From Thaumatotibia leucotreta (taxonomy: Eukaryota; Arthropoda; Insecta; Lepidoptera; Tortricidae): DNA of 64,000 nucleotides. The first letter of the stretch is position 1; each line of letters begins with the position of its first letter. Under the pieces are notes generated by a model. It was given only the letters and a program-made list of their open reading frames with translations. It searched no databases and was not told where the DNA came from. The DNA lies in assembly GCA_025490895.1 (NCBI GenBank), contig JALPQI010002584.1, positions 1 through 64,000 on the forward strand. Direction: 5' to 3'. Positions 17,866-28,444 of this stretch are shown one piece after another. Both the position numbers and the translations under genes were made by a program.

Positions 17866-17935
17866 TCGATCCTGGGTTGTCAGTGCCAATATGTTCAGTC
17901 CAGATATCTTGCCCCTGAGCTATCTCAGCTGTTAT
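17865..17935 (-). mobile_element. tRNA-like sequence, SINE-type head
   Basis: On the minus strand there is an A-box-like ATAGCTCAGGGGCAAGA and a B-box-like GGATCGATCC, about 40 bases apart. The acceptor stem cannot be closed because of the G run. I read it as a tRNA-derived repeat. Confidence 0.4.
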
Positions 17936-18076
17936 GAGATAGGTTGAAATTATCCATCAATATGTGCAACTAATATTCAGCCGTATAATACGGAAAATAA
18001 TCTGTAATTAAAATGTCAGATACGTCTTTTTATCTTCATGGAAGTATACTATTCCTTCTGGCAATCAAAGAGAAAA

Positions 18077-18108
18077 ATGTCGTATGTGGATTTCCACATA
18101 CGACACAT
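18077..18108. repeat. short perfect hairpin
   Basis: TGTCGTATGTGGA and TCCACATACGACA are exact complements separated by two T residues. Confidence 0.75.
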
Positions 18109-18253
18109 CACAAGCGTGTTTTTTTCGTGTGGGCACTTCTGTATCGGTATCTTTATCTACCTTGCATACTCAACATTATAGGTATCCTGTTTCTGTTATT
18201 GCGGTGCACCCTCATTAGTGATTATCACAAAACAATCTTATTACCTGTGGAAT

Positions 18254-21200
18254 AGGAGTGTTAATACTGGTAATAAAATTATTTGGTTTTAATAAATAGA
18301 AGCTTGTTTGTGGGTAATTTAGAAATGTAACTTCGGTTTGTTCATTTTGTGCAAGCAAGTTACTATAGCGTATACTTCATTTACTGCCCCTTAATACTTA
18401 ACCGCATTTTTATACTGTCAAAAAATGGTTCGACTGACGAATTTTCTGAAAACTAAAATAATAGTTCTCTGAGAACAGGGCCACAGTGTTACAGAAATAG
18501 CTCAGGATCTGAATACAACGGTAAGTGACAAGTCATTTAGGTTTAAGTTGGTATTGTGACTCGTTAACTAACTTGATTTGATCTTGGATATTATATTAAC
18601 ATATGATTTATTACTTTAATCAACAGAGAAAAACAGTTCGTAAGTGGATAAGGAGATACGAGGAAACAGGTGACGTTAAGTGTGATCGCCAAGGTCCGCA
18701 GCCTGTAGTTTACACGGATGAGTCTGAACGGCATCGCAACATAGTGCAACGACACACAGATGATCCATTTACGTCTACTCGTTCGAGTGCCGAACACTTC
18801 GGAGTTTCGATAAGCACTGTTCGAAGACATTTAAATGCTGCGAATATTCACAATTACAAGCCAGCCAAAAAAATTCCTCTTACTGACGCTCATCGGACAG
18901 CTAGAAGAAACTTCGCTGAACGTTATCGAGACTTCGATTGGGAAAACGAAATCGTAATTTTCACGGATGAGAAATGCTTTAAATCGGATAAGGACGGCCG
19001 TAAAATATTGTGGAGAAGGAGAGGAGAGCGATACAATCCCAAAAACCTCATTGATATGAGAACTAGTGGAAGGATGACTTTGGGTAAGCAAACCTCACAT
19101 AAATGATTAAGTACTGCGGCCTACATATGCATGCACCGATACAATAATAATAATAAAAGCCACAAGTTTAAATATCTGTCGCCTTACTAGAAAATTCCTT
19201 ACATACTCAACCATATCTGAGAATACTATTTTATAAATAGCACTTGGCTATGGCCCGTATCATAAAGTATCTACCATTGTCAAAGGAGAAAACAAAAGAT
19301 AAAAACCAAAATAATAATAAAGGTAAATAAATATTACAGGACATTTTTTGCACACATTCATGACGAAAATTCGAAACCTAATTAGATTCCAGAAAAACTA
19401 ACCTCAATTTCTCCCTTACTCTTTGGTAAACGATTTAGATAGGTAAATTCAATTACTTTTCTGTATCATAATAATAACAGGAGCAATAAAGAAATAGTCA
19501 GCTTTATATGTTTTTTTATAAACACACAGATTCACAAAATTAAGGCTGTAAGTGAGGTTATTTTTTTTTGACGTTTTTTCGAGTTTAAAGCGGTAGTAAT
19601 TTTACTTAAAAAGTAAATCGATAATTTTAGCCAATTTGGTTCATAATATGCAGTTTCTTTATTACAAAACCATATCGATAAAAGATTCTATTTATTTGTA
19701 AATAATACAAAAATTGCATAAAAAAATCGGAGTAGGTATTTATACTTAAAATTGTTTACATAACTTCAAGCAGGTTCGATTCCCGGTTCTGTATGAAACC
19801 GTACTGACCGTTTTGGATTGAACGTTCTATAACGAGTCACCACGAATTAATCGAGTCACTCTGTTATAGTAGGGCGGATAGTTTTTTCTAAACTTTGGAA
19901 ATCCTTTAACGATTCAACTGATGTAAAAAATATTTAAAAAAAAAAAACAAATAAATACTGCGAAGTGCCTCCTGAATCTATAATATATCAAAATAATTGA
20001 ACGAAAAAAAACTTTTATTTTCTTAAATATTGATAGAAAATTTATAAAAAAAAATACTTTAAAAAATATACATGTTCAAATACATAACTTAATTACTACT
20101 CAAAAAAATAACACAAGTTATAATTGAAAACAGGCCTTATTTAATGAAATACTAATAAAAGTAAATTATAACAATATACAAAATAATGTAAAAAAAATAA
20201 TATAATACTGAAATGGTTAAGTTCCAAAAGAACTTTATTTAACTTTACCAGGTTCAGAAAATCGACATTTGGGTTTAGTTAAAGTTTTCCGGTTTTCGAG
20301 ATATTCGCACTTTTCGTAATTTTAAGTAATGGTTTTGGTCGCGAAAAGTGCGAATTTCTCGAAAACCAGAAGACTTTTAGTGGTGTTCTATCCTTTACGT
20401 TTAGGTACGGTTTTATAAATATCGGTTTTAGTTAACTCAGTGGTTTACAAAATATGTATTTAGGTAAAAAAAATCTTAAGTAATAGATGTTAAAAACATA
20501 GTTCTAGGGTTTTATATTTATTTTCAGGCTATTGGGGTTGGATGTCTTCCATGGGTCCAGGAGAGTTGGTGGAAGTAGGAAGCCGTATGAATGGTCAACG
20601 CTACTTAGAGGTGCTAAGAGACGTCATGCTGCCGACTGTTCGCGTGGCATATCCTGAAGGCCAAATTTATCTTGTCCACGACAATAGTTCGGTGCATCGT
20701 TCACAAGTTGTCCAAGAATGGCTGTCATCGCAGGATGACATCACTGTATTTGTGTGGCCGTCTAAAAGTCCTGATCTGAATCCGATAGAAAATCTTTGGG
20801 GTCAAATGATTCTCAATTGGGACCCCAGTGAAATTCGGTCAAAAAAAAATTTAAACGAAGAGGTCTACAGAACATGGGAGCTCATGCGTAATAGTGACAT
20901 ATGCGCTAACATGGTCGCGGGTATGGCAGGTCGGCTGCGACAAGTATCTGATAACGATGGTTATCCTTTGCGCTATTAAGTATCAGTTAATCATTTGACC
21001 CCACGGGTTTTCTATTTAATGTATTCAACTTCTATGTAAATAAATTAAGAAGAATTATAAACCGTTATCCTACTTAATATTTAAATTATAAAGTTAGGAA
21101 CGTATAGCAGACACTCACATAATAAGTGTCGTTTTTTGCTCGACATGTTAATTTAATTTCACAGTTTAAAAAAGTGAGGTTGGAATTTCATATTAGGCAG

Positions 21201-21350
21201 AAAATTCCATGGGCCTGACATATTAACAAGTATTAATTAGGTTTACGTTATTATAAGTGTTATCATAACACAAACAGTTTCTTTAATATTCCATAGTATT
21301 AAAAATACCATACCTAAATTTATTGTCCGTATCTATCTATTAACACTCCT
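18254..21350 (+). mobile_element. Tc1/mariner-type element, proposed limits
   Basis: The left end AGGAGTGTTAATA (18254 on) recurs inverted at the right (TATTAACACTCCT, ending 21350), followed on both sides by AATAAA-rich sequence. A mariner TA duplication is not clear on the right side. The transposase relic lies inside. The limits are less certain than the transposase itself. Confidence 0.45.
18425..20979 (+). pseudogene. Tc1/mariner (DDE) transposase with two introns and one premature stop
   Basis: Three exons, 18425-18520, 18627-19083 and 20528-20979, join in phase with GT/AG borders to give 334 codons plus stop, a normal transposase length. Exon 1 holds the first helix-turn-helix (EQGHSVTEIAQDLNTT) but is broken by TGA at 18470. 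Exon 2 has RKTVRKWIRRYEETGDV, a second helix-turn-helix (SAEHFGVSISTVRRHL) and the first catalytic Asp in IVIFTDEKCF. Exon 3 has the second Asp in YLVHDNSSVH and the Glu in SPDLNPIENLW, 35 residues later by my count. Transposases of this family usually lack introns. One other point: apart from TGA (probably from CGA) the frame is intact. It could be a recently dead element or an alternative-start host-type gene. Confidence 0.8.
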
Positions 21351-22127
21351 GCCAATTATGAATTATGACTTATTTCAACCTTTTTTCAGTGTTGATTAGG
21401 TTTTTTAAGGACTAGGTTTTCTAAGGTCTATAACTGTGATTAATATGAGAGCATGTAAATTGTTAACTTGTAGTTAACATGTTTCTTCTCTCATATGGAA
21501 AGCAGTTTAAAACGTTAGTTACAGTAATGTAATGTAATAAATAACAAAATAATGCTTTTCTTGCCTAGAAATGTTGCTCTCATTACACGAGAATTTGTAT
21601 GATATGTCTATATACCTCAATAGATTATGGAAATAAATTAAATGTTTGATATTCCAAATCTTAAAAAATGCCAATCGCTAACGCACATTCGTAAGCGAAA
21701 TGGAAGTATATTTGTCGAACTGACAAATAAGTGCGGCAAGTAAAAAAGTAATTTTAGTATTATTTATTATTCTTTAAGTGCATGCTAGAGTTTCAAGTAA
21801 ATAAATGACAATATTATTAAATGACTGTTGTTTTTAATTTCGTCAAGTATTGTATATCAATTATGAAAAAAAGTATTATTTAATAACTAAAGTAAATTTA
21901 ATTTATTTTATAAATAATAGTATAATATGTCATACATAAATTATGGTCATTAAAAGTTTTATAGAAAAAAAAAGCAAATCCCGCCACCAGGTCTCGAACC
22001 CACGACCTTTTATATGAGAGTCAAGAGCTTAAACAACTTGACCAATCATGATTTCACTGTTCTTGTTGAAATTTGTGTATGCTTGTAGGATGGTAATCGA
22101 GCTGGATACTTTTCTGTGATGCGATGT
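21351..22127. other. AT-rich non-coding DNA inside the hAT island
   Basis: I see no gene. Near 21985-22050, AGGTCTCGAACCCACGACCT followed by TAAACAACTTGACCAATCAT looks like a decayed tRNA-like head on the minus strand. Confidence 0.35.
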
Positions 22128-24165
22128 GTACTTTTAATTTTTCTCCAGTAGTCACACTACTTAATACTATATAAATTATAAATATTAGATGTCATATACC
22201 AAAGAAAAACGACCAAGATCACCTATGTCCGAGGTGGTGATCGAACCCACGTACTCAGCTTTCGCGGCTGATGCCTGTACCCCTCGGCCACTCGGTCTTA
22301 GCAACCACCGGTCAAATTTCTCGGGTATATGCAATCCCTTACAAGGCTAGGCGCCTTTGACCATTCTCTAAGGACAAGCACTAACTACATGCCTGCACCT
22401 CCTATTTAGAATGCTTTACAGTTTTCTAGAATAGCTAGAGAGAGATGGTGCTGCCATCTATTGAACATATTGTGAAAACACAAATCAAATTATTTATTAA
22501 CTAAATATTTTGATTTGTACTTTTAATTTTTCTCCAGTAGTCACACTACTTAATACTATATAAATTATAAATATTAGATGTCATATACCAAAGAAAAACG
22601 ACCAAGATCACCTATGTCCGAGGTGGGGATCGAACCCACGTACTCAGCTTTCGCGGCTGATGCCTGTACCCCTCGGCCACTCGGTCTTAGCAACCACCGG
22701 TCAAATTTCTCGGGTATATGCAATCCCTTACAAGGCTAAGCGCCTTTGACCATTCTCTAAGGACAAGCACTAACTACATGCCTGCACCTCCTATTTAGAA
22801 TACTTTACAGTTTTCTAGAATAGCTAGAGAGAGATGGTGCTGCCATCTATTGAACATATTGTGAAAACACAAATCAAATTATTTATTAACTAAATATTTT
22901 GATTTGTACTTTTGATTTTTCTCCAGTAGTCACACTACTTAATACTATATAAATTATAAATATTAGATGTCATATACCAAAGAAAAACGACCAAGATCAC
23001 CTATGTCCGAGGTGGGGATCGAACCCACGTACTCAGCTTTCGCGGCTGATGCCTGTACCCCTCGGCCACTCGGTCTTAGCAACCACCGGTCAAATTTCTC
23101 GGGTATATGCAATCCCTTACAAGGCTAGGCGCCTTTGACCATTCTCTAAGGACAAGCACTAACTACATGCCTGCACCTCCTATTTAGAATACTTTACAGT
23201 TTTCTAGAATAGCTAGAGAGAGATGGTGCTGCCATCTATTGAACATATTGTGAAAACACAAATCAAATTATTTATTAACTAAATATTTTGATTTGTACTT
23301 TTAATTTTTCTCCAGTAGTCACACTACTTAATACTATATAAATTATAAATATTAGATGTCATATACCAAAGAAAAACGACCAAGATCACCTATGTCCGAG
23401 GTGGGGATCGAACCCACGTACTCAGCTTTCGCGGCTGATGCCTGTACCCCTCGGCCACTCGGTCTTAGCAACCACCGGTCAAATTTCTCGGGTATATGCA
23501 ATCCCTTACAAGGCTAGGCGCCTTTGACCATTCTCTAAGGACAAGCACTAACTACATGCCTGCACCTCCTATTTAGAATACTTTACAGTTTTCTAGAATA
23601 GCTAGAGAGAGAGATTGCATATACCCGAGAAATTTGACCGGTGGTTGCTAAGACCGAGTGGCCGAGGGGTACAGGCATCAGCCGCGAAAGCTGAGTACGT
23701 GGGTTCGATCCCCACCTCGGACATAGGTGATCTTGGTCGTTTTTCTTTGGTATATGACATCTAATATTTATAATTTATATAGTATTAAGTAGTGTGACTA
23801 CTGGAGAAAAATTAAAAGTACAAATCAAAATATTTAGTTAATAAATAATTTGATTTGTGTTTTCACAATATGTTCAATAGATGGCAGCACCATCTCTCTC
23901 TAGCTATTCTAGAAAACTGTAAAGTATTCTAAATAGGAGGTGCAGGCATGTAGTTAGTGCTTGTCCTTAGAGAATGGTCAAAGGCGCCTAGCCTTGTAAG
24001 GGATTGCATATACCCGAGAAATTTGACCGGTGGTTGCTAAGACCGAGTGGCCGAGGGGTACAGGCATCAGCCGCGAAAGCTGAGTACGTGGGTTCGATCC
24101 CCACCTCGGACATAGGTGATCTTGGTCGTTTTTCTTTGGTATATGACATCTAATATTTATAATTT
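22128..24165. repeat. Family A array: four direct 389-bp tRNA-like units and two inverted units
   Basis: GTACTTTT starts units at 22128, 22517, 22906 and 23295, an exact 389-bp period with few differences. At about 23610 the orientation flips, and two units follow in reverse order to 24165; the first of them lacks the GCTAGAGAGA/AGGCGCCTT half. Each unit has a tRNA-like part: minus strand in the first four, plus strand at about 23652-23723 and 24040-24111. It reads GACCGAGTGGCCGAGGGG-TACAGG, loop CGCGAAA, T-arm GTGGG-TTCGATC-CCCAC and CTCGGAC. The acceptor stem has one mismatch and U33 is absent. The arms can form a hairpin of more than 500 bp. Confidence 0.85.
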
Positions 24166-25010
24166 ATTGTTTTGTATTGTTTTTGTATGTTTTATTGTAT
24201 TTTATTTTTATAACCATATTATAAATCACCTAACCTAAGAGTAAGAATAAATAAAGGAGATAATAATAATAAATCATTTATTTCGGACAATTTTTTTTTT
24301 ACATCCATATGTTGTTAGTAACTTATATATAACCTAGGTATGTTAGTACGTATTTAGTTTAACTTCTTCAATTCTGTGTATATCGAGCCACAGCTCGAAC
24401 TTGTTCAACCCAGTGCAACTGGATTGGGCAGTCATACCTGTCTGCAATTAATTACCTGATTTATGACTTAATCACAATAAAAAGGTGAGTCTTAACATGC
24501 GATATCAGTGTATTGCTGGTTGAAGTGGCTGTTATAGATAAATAAATTAATTGACAAACTTAACACTTATTAACCAGTTCAATAAAGTTTCACGGAACGA
24601 AATAAATTCTGTTCTTCATAAATACCGGTAACCGAAATTGATTCGTTCTTTATGAAAACGTTATTGCTAATTATCGGTTAATGACAGAACAGAAATTTAA
24701 ACTGTTTACGAACAATATTAACCGGTATTTTGAAACCGGTTCCGATCCCTGGAGTAAACTACGAAACGCCTCTTAATGTTAACGATTACCATCTTGGTTA
24801 GTCACTCTGATTTATCCAGCGGTACTTTCTGGGCGATACCTTGTCGGTGGACCTAAGGTTTGTTCATCTATCCATCGTCTTTTATTCCCTCGTAGCCAAG
24901 GCAGCGAAGACCGCTTTGGTCTCACCAATGATACCAGGTTCGTCTACCATTTTCTCTGTATTTCAGCATTCGTAACAATCCTCTATATGGCCCTATATAT
25001 ATGGCCGTGT
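24166..25010. other. right margin of the hAT island and flank
   Basis: From 24166 to 24275 the sequence TTGTTTTGTATTG to AATAAATAAAGGAGATAATA resembles a LINE 3' tail. From 24560 to 24751 it is the right hAT-like end with ACCGGT motifs. Beyond 24760 I see no gene or clear repeat. Confidence 0.4.
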
Positions 25011-25145
25011 GGTGACGGCAGTAAGAATACATTTGTCACCACCCCAACTCTTCCTGCGGGTGTCGTAAGAGTCGACTAAGGGATTGAAGTGTAACTGACC
25101 ATTATTTGATAAAAGATTGATGATGGGCAGCATCATCATAGTATA
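25010..25145 (+). repeat. Family B, 5' half
   Basis: GGCCGTGTGGTGACGGCAGT through AAGAGTCGACTAAGGGATTG to GATGATGGGCAGCATCATC. The 3' half is missing. Confidence 0.7.
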
Positions 25146-25181
25146 ATATAATACAATAGCATTTCGCTGTTTTATATTCAG

Positions 25182-25550
25182 TACCGTAAAACGGGGTAAA
25201 TAGGAACGTAGGTTAAAATGGTCTATTAGCCCAGGAAAAACAGTCCAATTTAGAACAACAGATTTTTTTCATATACTGTGTTACTAGCGACCCGCCCCGG
25301 CTTCGCACGGGTACTATACCTACATAAAAACCTTCCTCTTGAATTACTCTACCTATTAAAAAAAATCTCATCAAAATCCGTTGCGTAGTTTTAAAGATTT
25401 AAGCGTACAAAGGGACATAGGGACAGAAAACGTGACTTTATTTTATACTATGTAGTGATTTTAAACTGGACTGTTTGTCCTGGGCTAACAGACTAGTTCA
25501 CTCTACATTCCTATTTACCCCGTTATTCCTATTTACCCCTTTTCACGGTA
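25182..25550. mobile_element. palindromic MITE split by a second repeat
   Basis: The ends TACCGTAAAACGGGGTAAAT and the complement of the right end TACCGTGAAAAGGGGTAAAT match, and the blocks AGCCCAGGAAAAACAGTCCA and TGGACTGTTTGTCCTGGGCT inside are inverted. The centre (about 25284-25465) is another repeat beginning TAGCGACCCGCCCCGGCTTC and ending ATACTATGTAGT. Its head recurs at 63912. Confidence 0.75.
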
Positions 25551-25698
25551 CATATAAATCAGACAGCTGTTTGGACCTCAGACCTACGTAGTGCCACCTA
25601 GTGGCAGAAAATCAAAATCACTCATTGATGAAATTTGAAACGGAAATGTGTCTTATGATTTCTTTCCTTGTTGTCAGATTCGCTGCAGCTCTTCGTTT

Positions 25699-25818
25699 TG
25701 CGGGGACCGTTTCTCAAAAGCTTTGTAACTTGTTATACAAGTGGAAGTCTTTTTTTGACATCTTAAATTAGATAAGGATTTCCGCGTGTTGTTACAAGCT
25801 TTTAGAAATAGGTCCCTG
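25699..25818. mobile_element. short hairpin MITE
   Basis: GGGGACCGTTTCTCAAAAGC at the left corresponds in inverse to GCTTTTAGAAATAGGTCCC at the right; GTAACTTGTTATAC is near the centre. Confidence 0.6.
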
Positions 25819-26346
25819 TAGTGTGGCGGCGCGTTTGCAGTAAAAGCTACTGGCTGGCTTATTGAATGGTAAATGTTTACTTTGTTATATGTAATATAAT
25901 TAATTCTGGTTTCATTTGTACTGTTTTATAGGTGGTATTTAGTTAGTTTCTTCTAAATGTAAACAATCTTACAGTATCTTTGCCAACAGTCAAAATTATA
26001 TGAAATATGTAGTTCTCGCTCGGATCTTAATATCAACTGCTCAAAAGTAACGCGACAGTACCAACCTCGCGCATGAAATATACACGAGCGCCTACCCAAG
26101 ATGCCTCTGCAATCGTATACGATAAGCGATTAGTCACGTGACCATTTCCATACATAATAGGCATGATGACTAGAAAATCAAATCAGCATCTTTTTTCGAA
26201 CTACTACTACTACTATGGAATTTTATATGAAATACTCAAAAGTGACGTCACGTTTGAGTACTGCCAAATGACCTACTCTTTTAAGTTCTTTTCAATTTAT
26301 TAAATAGAAGTTCTATACAAAAATTACTGCAATCTACATCTTAAGT

Positions 26347-26605
26347 CAGCCTCCGTAGCCTAGTTGGTAGTGACTCTGCCTACGAAGCTGGAGGTTCCGG
26401 GTTCGAATCCCGGCGAGGGCATTATTTGTGTATTTATTTATTACAAATACTTGTTCCTTGGTCATGGCTGTCTATGTATTTAAGTATCGATCTATTATAT
26501 ATATCGTCGCTTGGTACCCACATCACAAGCCTTAATTGAGCTTACCGTGGGACTAGGTCGATTTGTGTAAGATGTCCCAAGATATTTATTTATTTTATTT
26601 AAGTA
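26347..26605 (+). mobile_element. Family C SINE, full copy with tRNA-Arg-like head
   Basis: The head at about 26350-26421 reads GCCTCCGTAGCCTAGTTGGT (A box), anticodon loop CTACGAA (ACG, arginine), and T-arm CCGGG-TTCGAAT-CCCGG. The acceptor stem pairs in 6 of 7 positions. The body continues TTATTTATTACAAATAC, TTGTTCCTTGGTCATGGC, ATCGTCGCTTGGTACCCAC and TGTCCCAAGATATTTATTTA. Other copies: 1430-1562, 33700-33983 (-), 34957-35032, 54848-54975 (-). Confidence 0.8.
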
Positions 26606-26864
26606 ATAATTTCTTCGTGTATTATGTCGTGCATAATGTTACATAATTAATTTTAACTACAATCATCATCCCTATTATGGTCACGTAACTTTTCGTACGA
26701 ATTTGTCATTCTCATAAATTTACTTATCGGCCTTATCGTATATGAGTGCAGATGGCAACTTGGCTAGGCCTGATGTCATTGTCTAATTGTATTATTCCAT
26801 GGATTGTTTTAGGTAAACCACTTTGCTTTCTAAATCTCATATTATTTATTTATCTCTGTTCTAG

Positions 26865-26935
26865 ATACTCGAAACGAGATAGCAAGCCTTCGCCCGAGCC
26901 TTCAAGGGAGTGAAGAAACCTTCTCGAAATATTAA
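26865..26935 (+). CDS. possible terminal coding exon of an unidentified gene
   Basis: A strong acceptor (TTATTTATCTCTGTTCTAG) precedes a short open stretch that, with one base from an upstream exon, reads (D)TRNEIASLRPSLQGSEETF, then SKY and TAA. The stretch is less AT-rich than its surroundings and has no repeat match elsewhere in the window. I could not find a matching upstream exon, and the protein is not one I recognise. It could be chance. Confidence 0.3.
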
Positions 26936-27107
26936 CATTCATTAACCGTAGGACATATACGTATATTCAAGTGCGAATCTTCAATGTTGTATATTCAAAT
27001 ATGTAGGTATCTAAATGATTTGGTCATAAATATGGTGTCTCAATTTTATAACAACGAAATAATGTGCATGGGGACAATACTATGAAAAAATTTGATACAT
27101 ATGGGCA

Positions 27108-27367
27108 ATGGGCATTTTCGCTTTTAGGGACACCCAATTAGCTTGAAATTAAAAAACCTTAATTGCAGTCAGATTTGTAACGACAGTTAAGTACAATATG
27201 TTTAGGAATTAAAACTTGATCGGAGTTTTTGTATTATAATATGGCTTATAGTTTGTAAAATGAACACCAAAACCGAGTTATTATCGAAATTTAGTGCTAT
27301 TGTCGTTACAAAGGTGACTGATATTAAGGTTTTTTAAATTGGGTGACCCAAAAAGTGAAAATGGGCA
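27108..27367. mobile_element. MITE with roughly 30-bp inverted ends
   Basis: The left end GGGCATTTTCGCTTTTAGGG-ACACCCAATT matches the complement of the right end GCCCATTTTCACTTTTTGGG-TCACCCAATT. Inside, TAACGACAGTTAAGTAC faces TAGTGCTATTGTCGTTAC. Fragments of the same family lie at 7372-7500 and 52557-52690. Confidence 0.75.
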
Positions 27368-27429
27368 TTACTTATATTTTTATAGGTCGAAGGTGCCTAA
27401 CTTTGTCAGAGTTTTCATGTACCTGAGAA

Positions 27430-27545
27430 ATTCGACCTTGTCGACTGAGACCGGGTGGCCGAGTGGTTTCAGGCATCAGCCGCATAGGCTGAGGACGTGG
27501 GTTCGAATCCCACCCCGGGCGTCTTTTTCTTTGGTATATGTTAAT
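27430..27545 (+). mobile_element. tRNA-like element related to family A
   Basis: GAGACCGGGTGGCCGAGTGG, CATCAGCCGCATAGGCTGAG and the T-arm GTGGG-TTCGAAT-CCCAC lie at about 27447-27519, followed by TTTTTCTTTGGTATATG as in family A. The acceptor pairs in 6 of 7 positions. Confidence 0.6.
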
Positions 27546-27786
27546 TTGGAAGGTATTTCTGCATTTGAGTATAACTGTTCTGTTTAAAGTCTACTCATGT
27601 GTACATTTTATTTTGAAAGAATATCACATACACATGTACTTAATTTCCTCAAAATTTATTGAGTCTTTCTTGCGGATTTTCCTATGTCTCTTTTTGCCTT
27701 AATAATTGGCTTTCGGGTTTTAAATCAACTTCTCTCATTATCTATGTCAAAAACAAAGTAATAAGTAGTATATGCTTTCGACTGCT

Positions 27787-28440
27787 GCCTCCAATTGTAA
27801 AGTGGTTTTCAAAATAAATATAGAACTGGTAACGACAATTTGGTAACGAGATAAATCCGTTCAAAAATGTACTTAGATTGAATTGGTGCTATAGAGGAAT
27901 AGTAACAAATATTTATGGTTATGGTGCAACAAATGTAGTGGTGATATTTTTTCCTACAGAGAATACTTTACGGAATATGGCCTTAAACCAAACACCACTA
28001 ATTTGGTGCATTATAATGTTTTTTGACATTTTGCTGATTCCAATTGTAAACAGGTTTTTAAAATAAATATAGAATTTCCATCGGAAATTTGGTAACGAGA
28101 TACGTTCAAAAATGTACTTGAATTGAATTGGTGCTATAGAGGTATAGTAAATATATATTTTTAAACTATATATGGTACATCAAAACTAGTGGTATTTTTT
28201 CCTGCAGATACTTCACGGAATATGGCCTTAACCCTTTTCATCATCATCATCATTTCAGCCAAAACACGTCGACTGCTGGACATAGGCCTCCTATCCAATG
28301 ATCGCCAATATGACCGGTTCTGCGCCGCCTGCTCCGCCCTTAACGGTAATATTTTTACCACCTCATTTGGTGACTGTTGATGCCTTATTAAGGGTTAAAT
28401 CAATCGCCACTAATTTGGTACACTATATATGTTTTTTACA
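27787..28440. repeat. two tandem units of about 250 bp, the second interrupted
   Basis: CCAATTGTAAA-GGTTTT, AAAATAAATATAGAA, GAATTGGTGCTATAGAGG and ACGGAATATGGCCTTAA occur twice in order. The second unit is interrupted at 28229-28395 by an RTE 3'-end fragment bounded by TTAACCC and GGGTTAA. Confidence 0.6.
28229..28345 (-). pseudogene. RTE LINE 3'-end fragment
   Basis: On the minus strand it reads GGCGGCGCAGAACCGGTCAT, then AGGCCTATGTCCAGCAGTCG, then a GATGATGATGATG tail. It is the last part of the ORF and tail of the RTE family described at 10683. Confidence 0.6.
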
Positions 28441-28444
28441 TATT

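Larger units (their letters stand above)
15391..24751. mobile_element. hAT-like element boundaries enclosing a nested transposon island
   Basis: The left end CAGGGATCGGATACCG and the complement of the right end CAGGGATCGGAACCGG match over the first 11 bases. The 8-bp duplication GAGTAAAC stands at 15383-15390 and 24752-24759, exactly abutting the ends. Inverted ends starting CAG and an 8-bp target duplication are hAT hallmarks. Next to both ends lie AT-rich blocks with repeated AACCGGT/ACCGGTTT. I see no hAT transposase. The 9.4 kb is probably a short hAT MITE expanded by later insertions: SINEs, a LINE fragment, a mariner and the family A array. Confidence 0.75.

Noticed and set aside
22128..24165. 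CRISPR-like reading of the regular 389-bp array
   Set aside because: The repeats are far too long, there are no variable spacers, and the context is eukaryotic.
22128..24165. Cluster of working tRNA genes
   Set aside because: One acceptor mismatch, no U33 in the anticodon loop, and transposon-like sequence fused on both sides argue for a tRNA-derived repeat.
26350..26421. Functional tRNA-Arg(ACG) gene
   Set aside because: The head is followed by a SINE body shared by other copies in the window, and the anticodon and acceptor stems carry mismatches.
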